A DNA stretch of 64,000 bases from Hygrophila difformis. Taxonomy: Eukaryota > Streptophyta > Magnoliopsida > Lamiales > Acanthaceae. Positions 25,268 through 37,936 of this stretch are shown here, piece after piece. The stretch lies in contig JAOANR010000015.1 of assembly GCA_030278955.1 (NCBI GenBank), positions 20,121,073 to 20,185,072 of the forward strand, in the 5' to 3' direction. Position numbers and translations under genes: made by a program. Each line of letters starts with the position of its first letter. Positions within the stretch are counted from its first letter, which is position 1. The notes below the pieces were generated by a model. The model was not told where the DNA came from and did no database searches. It saw only the letters and a list, made by a program, of their open reading frames with translations.

Positions 25268-28089
25268 TGAAACTTTTGACAAGCTTCGTTAACTCGAGCT
25301 TTTGCTAAAATTTTACCAGGTTAGATTTATTAAATGAGAAAAGAGTTATGAATCGTGGGATGGGTTTAGGGATATATTAAGATTATTATTCTTTTTATTA
25401 CTCAAGCATGGTGCTTTGGTTTCAAATGGTGTTGTGGTCCTCTCTGTCATGAAATGCTGACAAATCTCATGGCATAGCCGGGATAGGTTGACCTTCAGCC
25501 TGTCACACTGAGGATCCCCGGCGAATATGCCATGATATTTCTCATCAACTCTTGCCATAAGATTTCCCGCCATGAAACTTTTGACTAATTCCCACTACAT
25601 GAGTATTTTCTGAAAAGCCATGATCCTGGTTTAGGTTTTATTTAATGAAACCAATTTATGATGGCGGTGTTGTGATTAGGGATATATTTATACGTAGTCA
25701 TGTTTTTATTGCTCGTAGTTAAGAAACTGTGCTCCCGAAAGCGCACGGTGTCAAAAATTGCAGTAATTTATAGTAAGACCGGATCGTTCACTGGAGGATG
25801 TGCGATGGAAGCAGGTCCCACGTCATTTACTAAGATTTTCCACTCGGTTACTCGAATCAAGTGTGTGATTTGGCTAACAACTACTTGACAGAATCTAAAT
25901 CAGATTAAGAAAGCATTTAAAATAAAGCAGATAAAAGTATTCTAGAAAGCGAATTAAATTTAATCTAAGGAAGCAATAAGATTAATCTAAGAAAGCGATT
26001 AAGATTATTCTATGAAAGCAGATTTAAATGAGACAGAAAGGACAGGAAGAAAAGAATAAAGATTGGACAAGATTCAGATGAAACATAATTAAACTTCCAT
26101 TTTGTTACACAGATCGTAGTTTGGGATAATCCGTTCAGTTAGCTAATTCTCATGCTCTCTGTACCATGTTCCCTTTAACAGACAGGTACTTACAGTAAGA
26201 GTTTACATGCTCTTAAGAAAATAAATTCTAAGATACCACAGACGCATAACCACCCTTGCAATGCATTGCTAAGGTATGTTAATTATCTGTGGTGGACAAG
26301 CGACACCTGACAAATCATTTATTGAGGTGTCAAGTACCGTTATCATTCCCCCATGTCACACCCAAAGATTCTAATTAAGCCCTGAACTATCCCTTAACTC
26401 TCAGTCCTAGTAGCAGTTACACAACTCTCAATACAACCGAGTGACCTCTAAAGGAAGCAGTTAAAAGAAAGCAGTAAAGAAAGCATTTAAAGTCCTATCA
26501 CTCGGAGGTTTCTGAAAGTTTGACCCTGGTAGTAAAAGAAAGCCCCCAGTCAGGATGACCGGATGTGGATCAAGAATTCCCTATTCTCGGTGAACCGCTT
26601 ACATTGCTCACTTCCCTTCGGGTGGTTATGAGATACAAACTAATGAAACGAACTAATAAAATTAGTTCGTTCCGGATGCACTCACTCAGGACTCAAAAAT
26701 AGGCTTTGGCAGAAGAAGATAGCAGTTGAAAGAATACTCAACCCTACCTTAGAAAATAACCAAGGCCCGAATGTTGTTCCTCTAGTATTATCTGTCACAC
26801 CTTATCGGAATCCAAGTGGAATCCAACCCAGTGCAACATTTAATACAAGATTTCCAACAAACAGCAATTTTGGAAAATAATAAATCTGAAAATCATTCCC
26901 TATCAGGTACTAGACTCTCAATAAGAACACAGACCCTTTCAGTCTAGGTGAGACCTAATCGCTGACTCTGCTTCTAATTTCCCAAAATCAACCCCCAGTC
27001 GGATGTGAATTAGTCATAACTGTAGAATTTATCCCTTACTCAGATCCGGATTTTATAAAGGAATTTTTGTTGGAAATTTAGTATGAAACATCTGAGTTAA
27101 ATCAAGACTTCTATGTCCAAGGGAAGGATCCCAAAATAATATCGACCACAATATCTACATAATAATATCATGCATAATTTTATAGAGAAGGGTAAAATAA
27201 GATAACCCAAAATATAAGGTGGGTTTAGACAGAATGTGAAACACAGAGATGAAATAGCCGGAGATGAGAAGAATTTTGGCTAAAGAGAGTGCCAGAAACA
27301 ACTGGGGTGATCTGGATTGCAAACATCTGCTATCCAGTTCCCAATTATTCCAGATGGAAAGATTTTAGATAGCAGAATGATCTTAACAACAGTGATCGCT
27401 ATCATCAAGACTCCTATTATCTGTGAGGCAAGAGAAAAACCTACATGTTTTCTTGCTGTAATACTATTCAAGCAATGTTGATCGACATCATTTGATACTA
27501 TTACAGCTCAAAATTCAGGTTTGAAATTAAGATAAAGAAAAAGAAGCTGTATCCGGATAGGAGTCAGCTGAGCAGCTATTATAATCCCGGATGGACGAAC
27601 CGCCAAGGCGTCCACCGACCACTATCCGGACCATGCAAAATAACATCTAATAATTAATATACAGAATACGAGCTAGTTATCCGTGTGGGAATACCCGCCA
27701 ACATTAATCTGATATATTCCTTATTAGTTGTTTCACACATCACGGAAAAGACAAAATAAATAAAAGAAAAATATATTTGGGTCATCTTGCATGAGAGACA
27801 TTGGTTTCTCATGCAAGGTATGGAAATTATTCCATAATTACTCTTCATGTCTAAATAATCACTCATTCCATAATTAATTAATCAATTACAGTCCGGATTA
27901 TATGCTTAGATCATTAGAGTTTAATCATTTTTGTAGAAAAATCTTTTAATGGGAAATTGAACAAAGTTCTTTATATCAAATTAATCATGGGTTGAGATCA
28001 TTGGATTTCAACCTCAAAATATTAATATAAAGGTTCAATTAATTAATGGAGTGAGATGAAGAATAAAAATTTGGCAAAAAGGTGCCACC

Positions 28090-28558
28090 TTGTCGCGATG
28101 CAGAGTTTGTGTCGCGGAGCATGGCTCCGCGACAAAGATTTCGCGACAAAGGGGTGGGAAATAAGAGAAATGGAATTTTGAAAGTTTAGGGTTTGTTTTG
28201 TCGCTAAGTAAAGAAAATTTTGTCGCGGAACGTGGTTCCGCGACAAGGGCATAGCGACAAAAAGGTAGAAAGCTGGACAAGGCATAATTCTTGTCGCGGA
28301 ACATGAGATTTTGGCGCGGAACGTGGTTCCGCGACAAGGTTGCTTCGCGACAAAGCCCTTCCAGAATAAAATCACAAGTATTTGGGTCCTTGGTCGCTAA
28401 TCAAGGTTTTGTCGCGGAACGTGGTTCCGCGCCAAGGAGTGTTTCGCGACCAGGGGTTTAAAATAATGGCCAACAGATGTTCTTTGGCACCTTTGTCGCC
28501 AAAGCACCATTTTGTCGCGGAACGTGGTTCCGCGACAAGAGTTATTCCGCGACAAAGG
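28090..28558. repeat. Palindrome array B, middle LTR
   Basis: Copy of 41288-41756 with one visible change in a half site (AGCGAC here, AGTGAC there). Confidence 0.85.
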
Positions 28559-29180
28559 TGTGTCCAGGACACATGTCAGAAAAGTAAAGTGGAACAGTGG
28601 CATGCATTATGTGTGATCTCACCCTTTTCAGATTCAAAAGCTAAACTAAGCTCAAAATAACAAAACAGAATTTGAATCTAGCTAGAACATGCTTGCACAA
28701 AATAGAAATAAAGCAAACTTAAAACTTAAGAAACCCTAATCTAAGCTTGATCATCCATAAACATGCAACATTATCCCAAAAAGAAGTCACCAAGCAGCGA
28801 CATTAAAGTGCAAAAACAAGGGTCAAATGACCCAAGGAAAATGAAAACAGTAAGATCCATGGGGTGTGAGACCCATTTCATGATTTTGGGACACAAATGG
28901 AGAATGTTTTCCCATTTTATTAAATGGTGTTGTTCATAATCATGGTTTGAGTACCACAAACCCTTAAACAAAAGCTTAGAACAGAAACAAGGTATAAAAA
29001 CTGGCTGTCTAATCAAAGTGCAGTAAACTATATCTAACTAGTGCATAAATTAAATAATACAAAAGAAAACCTAACTAAACTACCCTAAACTACACTAAAC
29101 TACTGAACTCCCCAACTTGTCTTCAAGAAGGTATAGTTTTTCTAAAATTCTTCCAACCTTTAGCTCAAAGGAAACACCTC

Positions 29181-29190
29181 ATATTTATAG
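29181..29190 (-). promoter_or_regulatory. LTR TATA box, middle LTR
   Basis: Same sequence and setting as 42379-42388: CTATAAATAT on the minus strand, preceded by GGCCCATGAG and TTAGGGTTT. Confidence 0.65.
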
Positions 29191-29260
29191 AGGGGAAACC
29201 CTAAGCTCATGGGCCTTGATTTGAGCCCATTGTGTCTTAAGACATCACACACATCACAGC

Positions 29261-29510
29261 TTTGTCTCGGAGCACCAAGTTTGGTCGCGGAACACACTGC
29301 ATGTGGCAAAGCTTCTCGACTGGGTCTTGTGTCTCTAAAAATGTACCTTGGTCGCGGAATGGACCTTTGTCGCGGAACAGCACATCGCGACAAAGGTATC
29401 GCGCCACGGGGCTTTGGCTGGTCTCTTCTTCATCTGGGCCACTTGGTCGCGGAGTGTTCCTTTGTCGCGGAATCATGCATCGCGCCAAGGGGCTTCCGCG
29501 ACAACGGTCT
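29261..29510. repeat. Palindrome array C, middle LTR
   Basis: Copy of 42459-42708 in the middle LTR, upstream of the TATA box at 29181-29190. Confidence 0.8.
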
Positions 29511-29810
29511 TCCTGGGCCTGCTGGATTGGGCCAGATGGGCCAAAAATATTCTTTTTGTGGGCTTTTCTATCTTTTTCCCATCTTTTTGTTTCCTTTTGT
29601 TTTTCTCATGTTTTTGGATTTTTCTAACATAAATATGTAATAAAATTACATATTTATGTCTTTTTCACACCAGCTTATTATTTTTACAATTATGCATAAA
29701 TTGGTCCAATTCGACCGCTTTCTTACTTAATGTAAGACCGGAATGCGATCAAATGCCCGTTTAAGACACGGAAATGGATTGAAAATAATGGTCATTTTTG
29801 GCCATTATCA

Positions 29811-29824
29811 ACATCCTCACATTT
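29811..29824 (-). other. Purine-rich tract before the middle LTR
   Basis: The minus strand reads AAATGTGAGGATGT immediately before LTR start TGATAATGG. The position is right for second-strand priming. The tract is broken by T residues, so the assignment is positional. Confidence 0.6.
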
Positions 29825-31443
29825 AATACTGATCGTCCCCGAGCAGTCAGAGTCAATGTTCCTAGGAACACGGACTCTACATATTCAATTCATTTTCGTG
29901 GCTTCATAAATCACATCCTTTTTAGATTGGGATAAGACAATCAAAAATTACAGGTATTGAATGCCCTTGATTGCAGTGTTTAATGAAATGATACTTGCTC
30001 ACTATATCGGGCCTACAAATCAAACATTATTATCAACCTTCATGAACATCATGTTTGAAAAATGCAAAGATTAAAAATTAGAATTAAGGTATGACATGAA
30101 CATATGTAATGAGAAAAGGCCTCACTTATAAGAGAATCGGAAAATTCACTCACTCTCAATTGGGGTTTAATCATGAATGCTCAAAATCATATTTTAATTA
30201 AATTATCCCATAAGCTTGCAATCAGACCAACTCGCCACCGGCTCATTTCTTCAAATCAAGATCACGAGGTCTTATTTGAGGGTTATAACGGGGCGTACGG
30301 TTGTAACATTTGGTAGGAAAGGAAATTATTGGGCTAAGAAGTGGCAAGAATTAATTCTATCATAACTTGGCATATTTATTTAAAATTTATGATCATCAAT
30401 TTTTCTTTCTTTTTGGTTTTCTTTTCTATTGCATGACATTAGACTATGTCTAATTTGCTTTGCCATTTGCAATTTATTGTAGTTGAATGAAACTCAACAT
30501 TTTTTTTTTTTTTGAGTCGGTTTATAGTTTACCGATTTATAGTTTTCATTGATGATCAAAAATTGTAATGCTTTGATAGAATTTATCCTTGCACACTTGG
30601 GTTTGAATTTCTTGGTCTTTTTGTAAGCCTAGGAATAATATAGAGGGCTTCAAAGAAAAATTAGGCTTATAGGCTCAAGTTGGTTAATCCTAAAGGGAAA
30701 ATATTTTTGGGTTTGGATTTCAAACGAAGGCCAAAAATTTGGGGTTTTCTAGGTGCCTCGATCATATTCTCGATTTCGGGAATATGGCATGGTCTTGAAT
30801 CGGTCCCAACTGCAAGTTCTAGTTTCCTTTAATCAAAATGATTCACACACCAAAGAAAATGAATGAGTAAAAATGACTCATGGCTCAAATCTCACAAGGA
30901 ATGGTTCATTCATGTCATGCAATATTCTCAAATTTAATCAAAGCTTAACTCTAACAATTTATTCAATCGAGATCTCTAACATGCAGATTTATTACCCAAT
31001 AAGCTGATCGCATCATTAAATTTTTATAGCTCAAAACCTCAGGATTTCATGTCATGCATGTTCTCAATTATATTATCCCAATTTAAAAGTTTGAAAAATT
31101 TAATCCTAAGCCTAAATTCAACATGTGAATTTAGAGCAATTTTATGCATATTTTTGCTGGTTATTTAATTGAAAGCAGTAAAGAGGCACTGCTGACATGC
31201 TGAGTATGTCAACAGCATATTTTTGGCCTGACAGTCACTTATTCATCTCGGACTGTCAGACATCTTTTCAGAAGTAAAAGAACCAAATAAAAACAAAGAT
31301 TGTTGTTGGGGCTGCAAAATCCCAATCTGAAAGCAGTAATTATATCAATTACAAGAGATTTCATTTGCAATCAAATCTATCTTGCATGGATGAATTGAAA
31401 TTCTCTTATATGATATTTACAATTAAGCTCAGAAATGAAAGAG
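29825..31443 (-). other. 3' non-coding part of the giant element
   Basis: AT-rich, no coding region on either strand. A short perfect inverted repeat CTGACAGTC...GACTGTCAG lies near 31229-31257. Confidence 0.6.
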
Positions 31444-34400
31444 TCAGGGATCGCCATCTTTCTTCTCGTCTGATTTCTTGGAGGAGCCAGCTTCATCAGG
31501 GATCTTCTTGAGTAAGGTTTGCAGGAGCTGATTTTGACTCAGGATCAGTGATTCCACCATTTTTCGATTCTTCTCTTCTTTTTCCAGCATCATCATTCTG
31601 AATTCCTCGTCTCTCCTTTCCTTCTCCAACTTCTCTCTCCGTTTCTCTTCCTTTTCCCTCCTACGCTCCTCGCGTTCTTCTTCTCTCTCCCTCCTTCGCT
31701 CTTCACGCTCCTCTTCTGCCCTTTTCTGCTGTCCCTCTTGGCTTGCCAAAATTACATCAGTCATGGATTTCATTCCCTCAAGCATAGACTGACTCATTCT
31801 GCTCACCATCTCAATCGTTTGAGAATCAGCAGGGAACTGAGATACGTTCTGGCTTTGAGGAGGCATCTGAGGTTGAGGTTGAGTCGGAGGCGGGATTGGA
31901 ATCTCAGTCCGTTCTTGGTCTGCGGGAGGCTCCTCTCGAACATTCGAAGGTCCTGCATCAGCACAGGTGTTTTGTGTTCCCTTCTTTGTCTTCGGCTGCC
32001 TCTTTCGCTTCCTTGATGCCTGCTCACCCGATATGAAGGAGGATTGAGCGTCTGAATCTCCTCTGACGGACAGTTGGGGAAGGGAATATTTGATACTCTC
32101 ACTCAAGGGAAGTCTTGGCACACTGATAGGTGGGTTCACCTTCACCACTGTGTCGCCTTCAAATGTGCTCAAATCAACTCCCTGAGCTATGCAGATTCTC
32201 CTAATCAGATTCGGATAGCACAGCACTTGTCTATCCTTTATCCGGGTTATCATCACCTCGAATACATGCCTCCCTACATTAAGTTTTGCTCCACTCCACA
32301 TTCTTGCAAATCCCATTAACACATTTCCAGATGTGGTGTGCGGATGCGAGTTTGGCCGGATCTTGGACATGTAGAACTCGTAGGTTGGCATGAATTGTAT
32401 CCGCAGCCATTTTGCATTGAATGTGTGTCCAGGGGCGGTCACGCTTGTCATGCTGTTGGCCAATGTTGCATACTTCGCATATTCAGTTGTTTTGGCTCTC
32501 TTCGTCATGATCTCACCAGGGGGGAATTCGCTTTGAATCTCTGGAGTCCCGAAGAACTGGTTCAGCCAATCAGGTGCAATGTTGATCACTTGTCCCCGGA
32601 TCCATGTTGTTCTGGCCGCTTCATCGATGTTGCAGAAGAATTCCTTTGTTAATTCCACGAAGCCATCTTCGTCATGATGCAGCATGAAGTTACCCCACTC
32701 TTGATTTCTGTAGAAAGTTTCAACAGTGGGGTGTGACAACGCATCAGGTCTGAACCCTTTGTCTGGCACTATCATCTTCTGCAACTTCTTATACTTCTCT
32801 GCATTCTCTTTGCTGCCATTGAACTTGATCTGGATCTGTTCTTCGCTTAGCTTCTTCTTCCCATATTCTTTTGAGACGCCCATTCTTTGCCTTACAGTGT
32901 TTTCAGACCAAAACTCGACTGGTCGAATGGATCCGACGGACTCGTCATCACTCGAGTGCCAGTCTGTTTGCTCGTCTCCCTCCTGTGGCTGGTCATTCCT
33001 TGGTTCAGCCTCATCTCCCCTCTGACTCGGCTCTCGCTCTCCATGGGTTGCTTCATCTCCGACTTCCTCCTCAACCTGTTTAATTACATGTTTCATCGTA
33101 TTGAGTTCACAATTTACAGGTAAAGAGGATGTAGTTACATGAAAATTACGGTCATCAACATCAGTTGATACCTCCTCCTCCTCCCTAATTCTTGCAGCTC
33201 GTCCAACTGGACGTTGGAGGATAGGCGCCATTTGGTTCATGAATTCTCGCTCCTCCTGCCGAGCTTCTTCTTCCGAGTCATTCCCATCTGCTGCTTCAGT
33301 CAAAATTCCTTGAACCTTTTCTTTAAGTGCAGAGGTCATGAGAGGGTCGTCTGGCTGCTTTTCCAAGATTTTGTCCAGTGCTACCGGATCTATGGAGTCT
33401 TGTGGTCCTTCTGATTGCTCAGGTTGGTGCGATGGGCCTCCTTGAGTGATGAATTCTTCAATTCTGGCCGTGCCCACGAGGGGATCAATCAATTGGCCCA
33501 CTTCTGTCTGATATCTGATTTGATTTGGCTTTCCTCCCGCATCAATTCTTGTTTCGATCTGTTCGTTGATGTTCTGTCTCAATTCTTTCCGAAGTGTCTC
33601 AGCACTACGAATTGAGGGGCCAGTCCATCCTGGTGGTTGCTCTTCTTTGATCTTCAAACCACGCCCTTGCACTTCTCCAGTGATCTTCAGCTCAAAGTCC
33701 TCCTCATTACCCTGCTCAACCTTTTCAGATTTTCTGCTTTCCAGCTCAGCCTGCATTTTTCTGGCAGTTTCTTCATCCTTTGTCTGCTGGATATTCTTTC
33801 TAATCTGCTCTTCCTCTGCAGCTTTCTTTTCCATTTCCAGGCGTTCTTCCTCAGTCAATTTTTCTATTCCCGAACCACCTGTTACTTGATCCAGCAAACC
33901 AGCTGATGCAAGCTCTTCATTGTACATCTTCATGGCTAGCTCAGCATCGGATATCACCTGGTGCTTCTTTTTCGGGGGTGGCGGCGGCATTGGCTTTTTA
34001 CCTTTGTCCTTAGGATCCGTGGGCTCTGCCACTTTCCTAACAGTTGGTTCCGGTTCCTTGATCTCCACTTTCTTTTCCGGAGCCCTTGCTGGCTTGTCCT
34101 TATCAGCGGACCTTATCAACCTTCTCCTCGTTCCCGGTTGAGGTGCTGGCTGATGACCTTCAGATGTAACAACAGCAGTGGAGGTTTTCTCGGGCTGTAT
34201 GGGTGCCTTAGTGGTGGCAGGTGCTACAGCAGATGTTGTCGTTTCAGTCTGAGCTGGCTGCACCACTGGCTCAGATGTAGCAACTTTTTGTACTTCGGTC
34301 TGCCCTCTAGGCGGTAATGCTGAAGCTTGTACTGCTGGCTGGGTAGGCTGTGGGTTGGCCTCAGGGGGAGTGGAGAAGTATGCATCAATTTCAGCGTCAG

Positions 34401-37251
34401 GATCCTCTTCCCTGTTCGGTTCGCCCTCGTAGCCTAGTTGCTTCTCGGCGCGCTGCAAATAGTCCTCAATGAAACTCCTTTGGGTGATTCTCCTCAGTTG
34501 GTCTTCCCAGTCCTTCTTGATCTTGGAGCAGAACTTACTCCGAACATTGTTGTTATAGTGCAAGACCTTCTTTCCATTGGCAGTACTGTTGCAGTATTCC
34601 AGTGCAAACTTGTCCATCTCCATGATCAATTCCCAGTAGGAGTCTCTGTATTGATCTATCATGCCCCCTACCAGATCCTTTTGAATCCCTTCCAGGTAGG
34701 ACATGTCTTCTGCCGAATCGTACGTGAGGTACATCCCAGCCTCAGCTTTTGATAGCAAATTGAACTGCCTTTCATTTTTCCTTTTGGGTTTCCAGCCACC
34801 TTTGCGTATATCCACTTGTAGCTGATCCCTTAGTACTGCTATGTGCTGGGGAAATTCATCATCTTTGTTTGTCCCGTACTGTCCATACTTTCTGTGTGTG
34901 AAGATGGTTTCAAGTACCTCATCTGCAGGTAGTACTACTCCTTCTTCTAGAAAGGACCCAGTGATACTTGGGTTGACTTTTCCCCAGACAGTAGTCAGGT
35001 CGTCCCATTGTTCGCGTGCATCCTTGATCATCTTCCTCATCGTGTTCAACAGTGAGGTGTTACGGCTTTGCTCAAACTTCTCAGCATTTTTGAGGCGTTT
35101 GTACAGGTTGAAGGTCAGCTCTCGATGCCTGGCTCGAGCTAGATCTGTAATCCACCTCTGCTCCACTGGTCCTTTTGCTTCAAACAGATACGGATTCCAC
35201 TTAAATGGAAATGCCTCATACATCATGATGGCCCCACTGTTGATGACCCTACTTAGATCCATGTATTTGTGTTCGAAGGCCATCCGAACTTGAGGATCTA
35301 CTATCTGATTAGGGATGATGATGTCGAAGTCAGCTATATTTGGATCTTTTGTTCCCTTTTCCACATGCCGATTCCACACAGCCCTGTGCTCTCTGAACCT
35401 CAATTGGATGCGCTCATGATGGACTTCAGGGGTTGTCTTTTCGTCTTGAGGGGCATACCCCATCATCCTTATCCAAAACTTCTTCAGGAAGTGGTAGTAG
35501 TCCCTTTCTATCGATGCAGCGACTATTGACCTTTCCTGTGGAGGGATATGCACATCCCATCCCGGAGACAGTTTCAATTTTTCGTCCGTAGTGTGGTCCA
35601 GAGGCACCTTATAAACTGATTTGATGGCCTCTCTTGTGTCCTTAATCTCTGTTCGATCAATTGAGGCCTGGTTGCCAGCATCCTCATATGTGCAGTCAGG
35701 CAATCCGATGCCTGAGTGCACTACCAATGCGTTCCTGAAAAAGGTCAAAGTGCTTAGATGTATCCAAAAAATTTTTTATGAGTTTTCAAAGACTACTCAG
35801 GTGTGAAAACCAACATCCTCACATTTTGAGCTTTGCTAAGCTCGAAATGTGATTTAAGTGATTTAATCTGAGTTTATTAAAAGATCCAATTGTAAGGTAT
35901 TATCCTTTAGGACCTAGAAGGAGATAACTTAATTGGACTATTGAGTCCAATCAAAAGGGAGGAATAAAAATAAAAATAAAAGTGAAGTGGTCATTGGACC
36001 AAAAAAATTCCTTTTTTAGTGGGCCATTGGGCCCAAAAGTTTGTTTTTCCAATTTTATTAAACAAGCTCGAGGCACTTGTTGAAAATGGAATGAGATGAT
36101 GATGATGGAACGGATGGCTCGAAAATGGAATGTGCAGTGGAGGCGTGGCGGGATGGATTCGCTATTTCCGGAGTGTTTGGACTGTCATTGGTCAGTTAAA
36201 ACATTCAAGAAAATGCAAACACTATTTTTAATTTTTTTTTTTTAAAAAAGGTTGACTTGTTTTTATTTAATAAAAAGTGGGATGTGTGGGGTCCCATTTT
36301 TGGATTTTTGTAAAAAGGTAGCAGTTGAGGTGGCAAAATACTGCTACTTAACTCACACTCTTTAGTTCCATTGGGAACAAAAACACATTGTCAACCAAAA
36401 TTCCTAGTACTATTTTTTGTCTTTTAGTGAAAAAGTGAAATCTGATGGAAAGGGGATTGGTGGTGGCGCAGGCTGCCCAAAACCAAACAAACATACACTT
36501 TACACAGATTGCCACATACTCTCAAATACTTGCCAAAACAGGTTTGCATTTAATGTGGAGTAAAGAGGACAGTGGCATGCAAGCAACATGAGCAAAGTGA
36601 AACACTAACACAGGATCATGCCTTCACTCGAGCCAAAACATGGGATTAAAAGCATTTTCATCCCTCACATATTCAAAAACCACAGAATCGTTCATGCTCT
36701 ATAATCAAGAACATCAACAGCATATTGATACCCATGCAGTGTTCCTATGTTCATTAACTCTCACTTTTTCAAGATTATTCAACAATCCAGGGGGGATCAA
36801 GATCAAACAGACAAAACATTAGCAAAATAGACTAGAACAAACAAAGGCAACAGAATCTCAAAACTCAAAACCCACAACCCTGGCGGAATCTACCACTGCC
36901 AAACCCTAGCCTTCATGGAATCAAGATTTCTAAAACCCCTAACACTTCTATCTGTGCCCCTATATCAACCAATCAAAGTACCAAACCCCAACACCACATT
37001 TGGCCATTAACGAAAAAAAACAGGGAATCAAAATCCATACATGCCCAATACACCGAACCACTAAAATTGAAAATCAACTGAGTGAAAACAACCATGAGGA
37101 CGCCCATTAGCACATTATCGAGAGTAATAATGCAAGAATCCCCAAAATTGCAAAAACAGGGCAGTGGTTCGCGTACGAAAAGTGTGGGGAATGCTTACCA
37201 AGGCTCGGTTTGCTTCGGAGAAGACGAAGATGAAGGTCCTGATGGCTCCAT
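31444..37251 (-). CDS. Giant-element protein with Transposase_32-like domain, two exons
   Basis: Exon 1 (37251-37199) starts MEPSGPSSSSSPKQTEP and ends TG before GTAAGC. Exon 2 (35734-31444) follows CTTTTTCAG. The junction codon TGG keeps the frame, giving about 1447 residues. Exon 2 alone has no ATG near its start; an in-frame TAA lies just upstream. Visible parts, in exon 2 frame numbering: conserved-looking N-terminal region 6-440 rich in charged and aromatic residues; proline/threonine linker 460-600 with a run of prolines; charged coiled-coil-like 600-690; acidic 820-940. Next come a domain at about 1000-1200 resembling the Pfam 'putative plant transposon protein' (Transposase_32), a basic NLS-like RKRKRQPKTKK at 1247-1257, and a strong Arg/Glu coiled coil at 1340-1400. 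Function is unknown. It could be a structural Gag-like or regulatory protein. Domain assignment is from memory and needs a profile search. Confidence 0.7.
35735..37198 (-). other. Predicted intron of the giant-element gene
   Basis: 1464 bp, GTAAGC at the donor and CTTTTTCAG at the acceptor. It is AT-rich compared with the exons. The aligned copy in the partial unit (about 22535-24000) keeps both sites. Confidence 0.65.
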
Positions 37252-37410
37252 GAGGGTTACGAAAATTTGGGCAGAGTTTCCCTTGGGTTTGGCGTTCGAA
37301 AGGTGCGAAGAACACAGTGGTGTACTTCGGGAGAGGTTTCGAGTGTGCGAGAGTGTTTTTCGAAAATTTCTAAGTCCGAATGCGTGGGGAAGAAGAGGGA
37401 GGCGGAGAGG

Positions 37411-37420
37411 TTTAAATAGT
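37411..37420 (-). promoter_or_regulatory. Internal TATA-like box before exon 1
   Basis: The minus strand reads GGCCCATTACTATTTAAACC, followed by a pyrimidine-rich stretch and, 160 bp on, the exon 1 ATG at 37251. The palindrome array 37429-37936 abuts it upstream. This suggests a promoter of its own for the gene. Confidence 0.55.
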
Positions 37421-37428
37421 AATGGGCC

Positions 37429-37936
37429 GGTCGCGGAACCCTAGCCCATGGTCGCGGAACAGGATTACGCGACCAGGCTCAGCGACATTAGAGGTGTCGC
37501 GGAGTGTGGGACTTTGTCGCGGAGTCATGCACCGCGACAAAGTGTACCGCGACAAAATGGCGAGAAAGAATGGAGTGGTATGTCCGTGTCGCGGAATAGG
37601 AACTCTGTCGCGGAGTCATGCTCCACGACAAAATGTTCCGCGACAAGGACAAGCAGAGTTTAGGGATGAGTATAACTTTGTCGCGGAATTTGCACATGGG
37701 CGCGATGCTGGGCATCGCGACAAAATGATCACTCCGCGACAAAGACAAACAATGGTTCAGAGATGAGTGAGATTTTGTCGCGGAATTGCACCATTTGGTC
37801 GCGAAACATTGTTCCGCGACAAAATGGTCACTCCGCGACAAAGACAAACAAGGGTTGCCGATAAGGGGTGTTTTGTCGCGGAGTTGCACTTGGTCGCGGA
37901 ACGTTGTTCCGCGACAAAATGGTCGGTCCGCGACAA
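37429..37936. repeat. Palindrome array A, complete unit
   Basis: About twenty copies of TCGCGG or its complement in 500 bp. Best units nest two palindromes: an outer TTTGTCGCGGA...TCCGCGACAAA pair enclosing GGTCGCGGAAC and GTTCCGCGACAAAATGG. Irregular spacers of 30-45 bp separate them. The array lies in the leader between primer site and exon 1. Confidence 0.85.

Larger units (their letters stand above)
25268..29810 (-). repeat. Middle LTR of the giant element (4543 bp)
   Basis: Same length as 38466-43008 and nearly identical to it. It serves as the 3' LTR of the complete unit and as the 5' LTR of the partial second unit. It is bounded by the purine-rich end of the internal region at 29811 and by a primer site at 25250-25267. 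Confidence 0.9.

Noticed and set aside
28035..29640. Many short frames with SRNHVPRQ or VAEPRSATK repeats (also 41233-42838 and 24250-24871)
   Set aside because: Reading the palindromic TTGTCGCGGAAC arrays in any frame gives such peptides; copies lie on both strands.
33000..35800. Plus-strand frames of 60-150 codons opposite the giant-element gene
   Set aside because: Shadows of the minus-strand gene; no domains.
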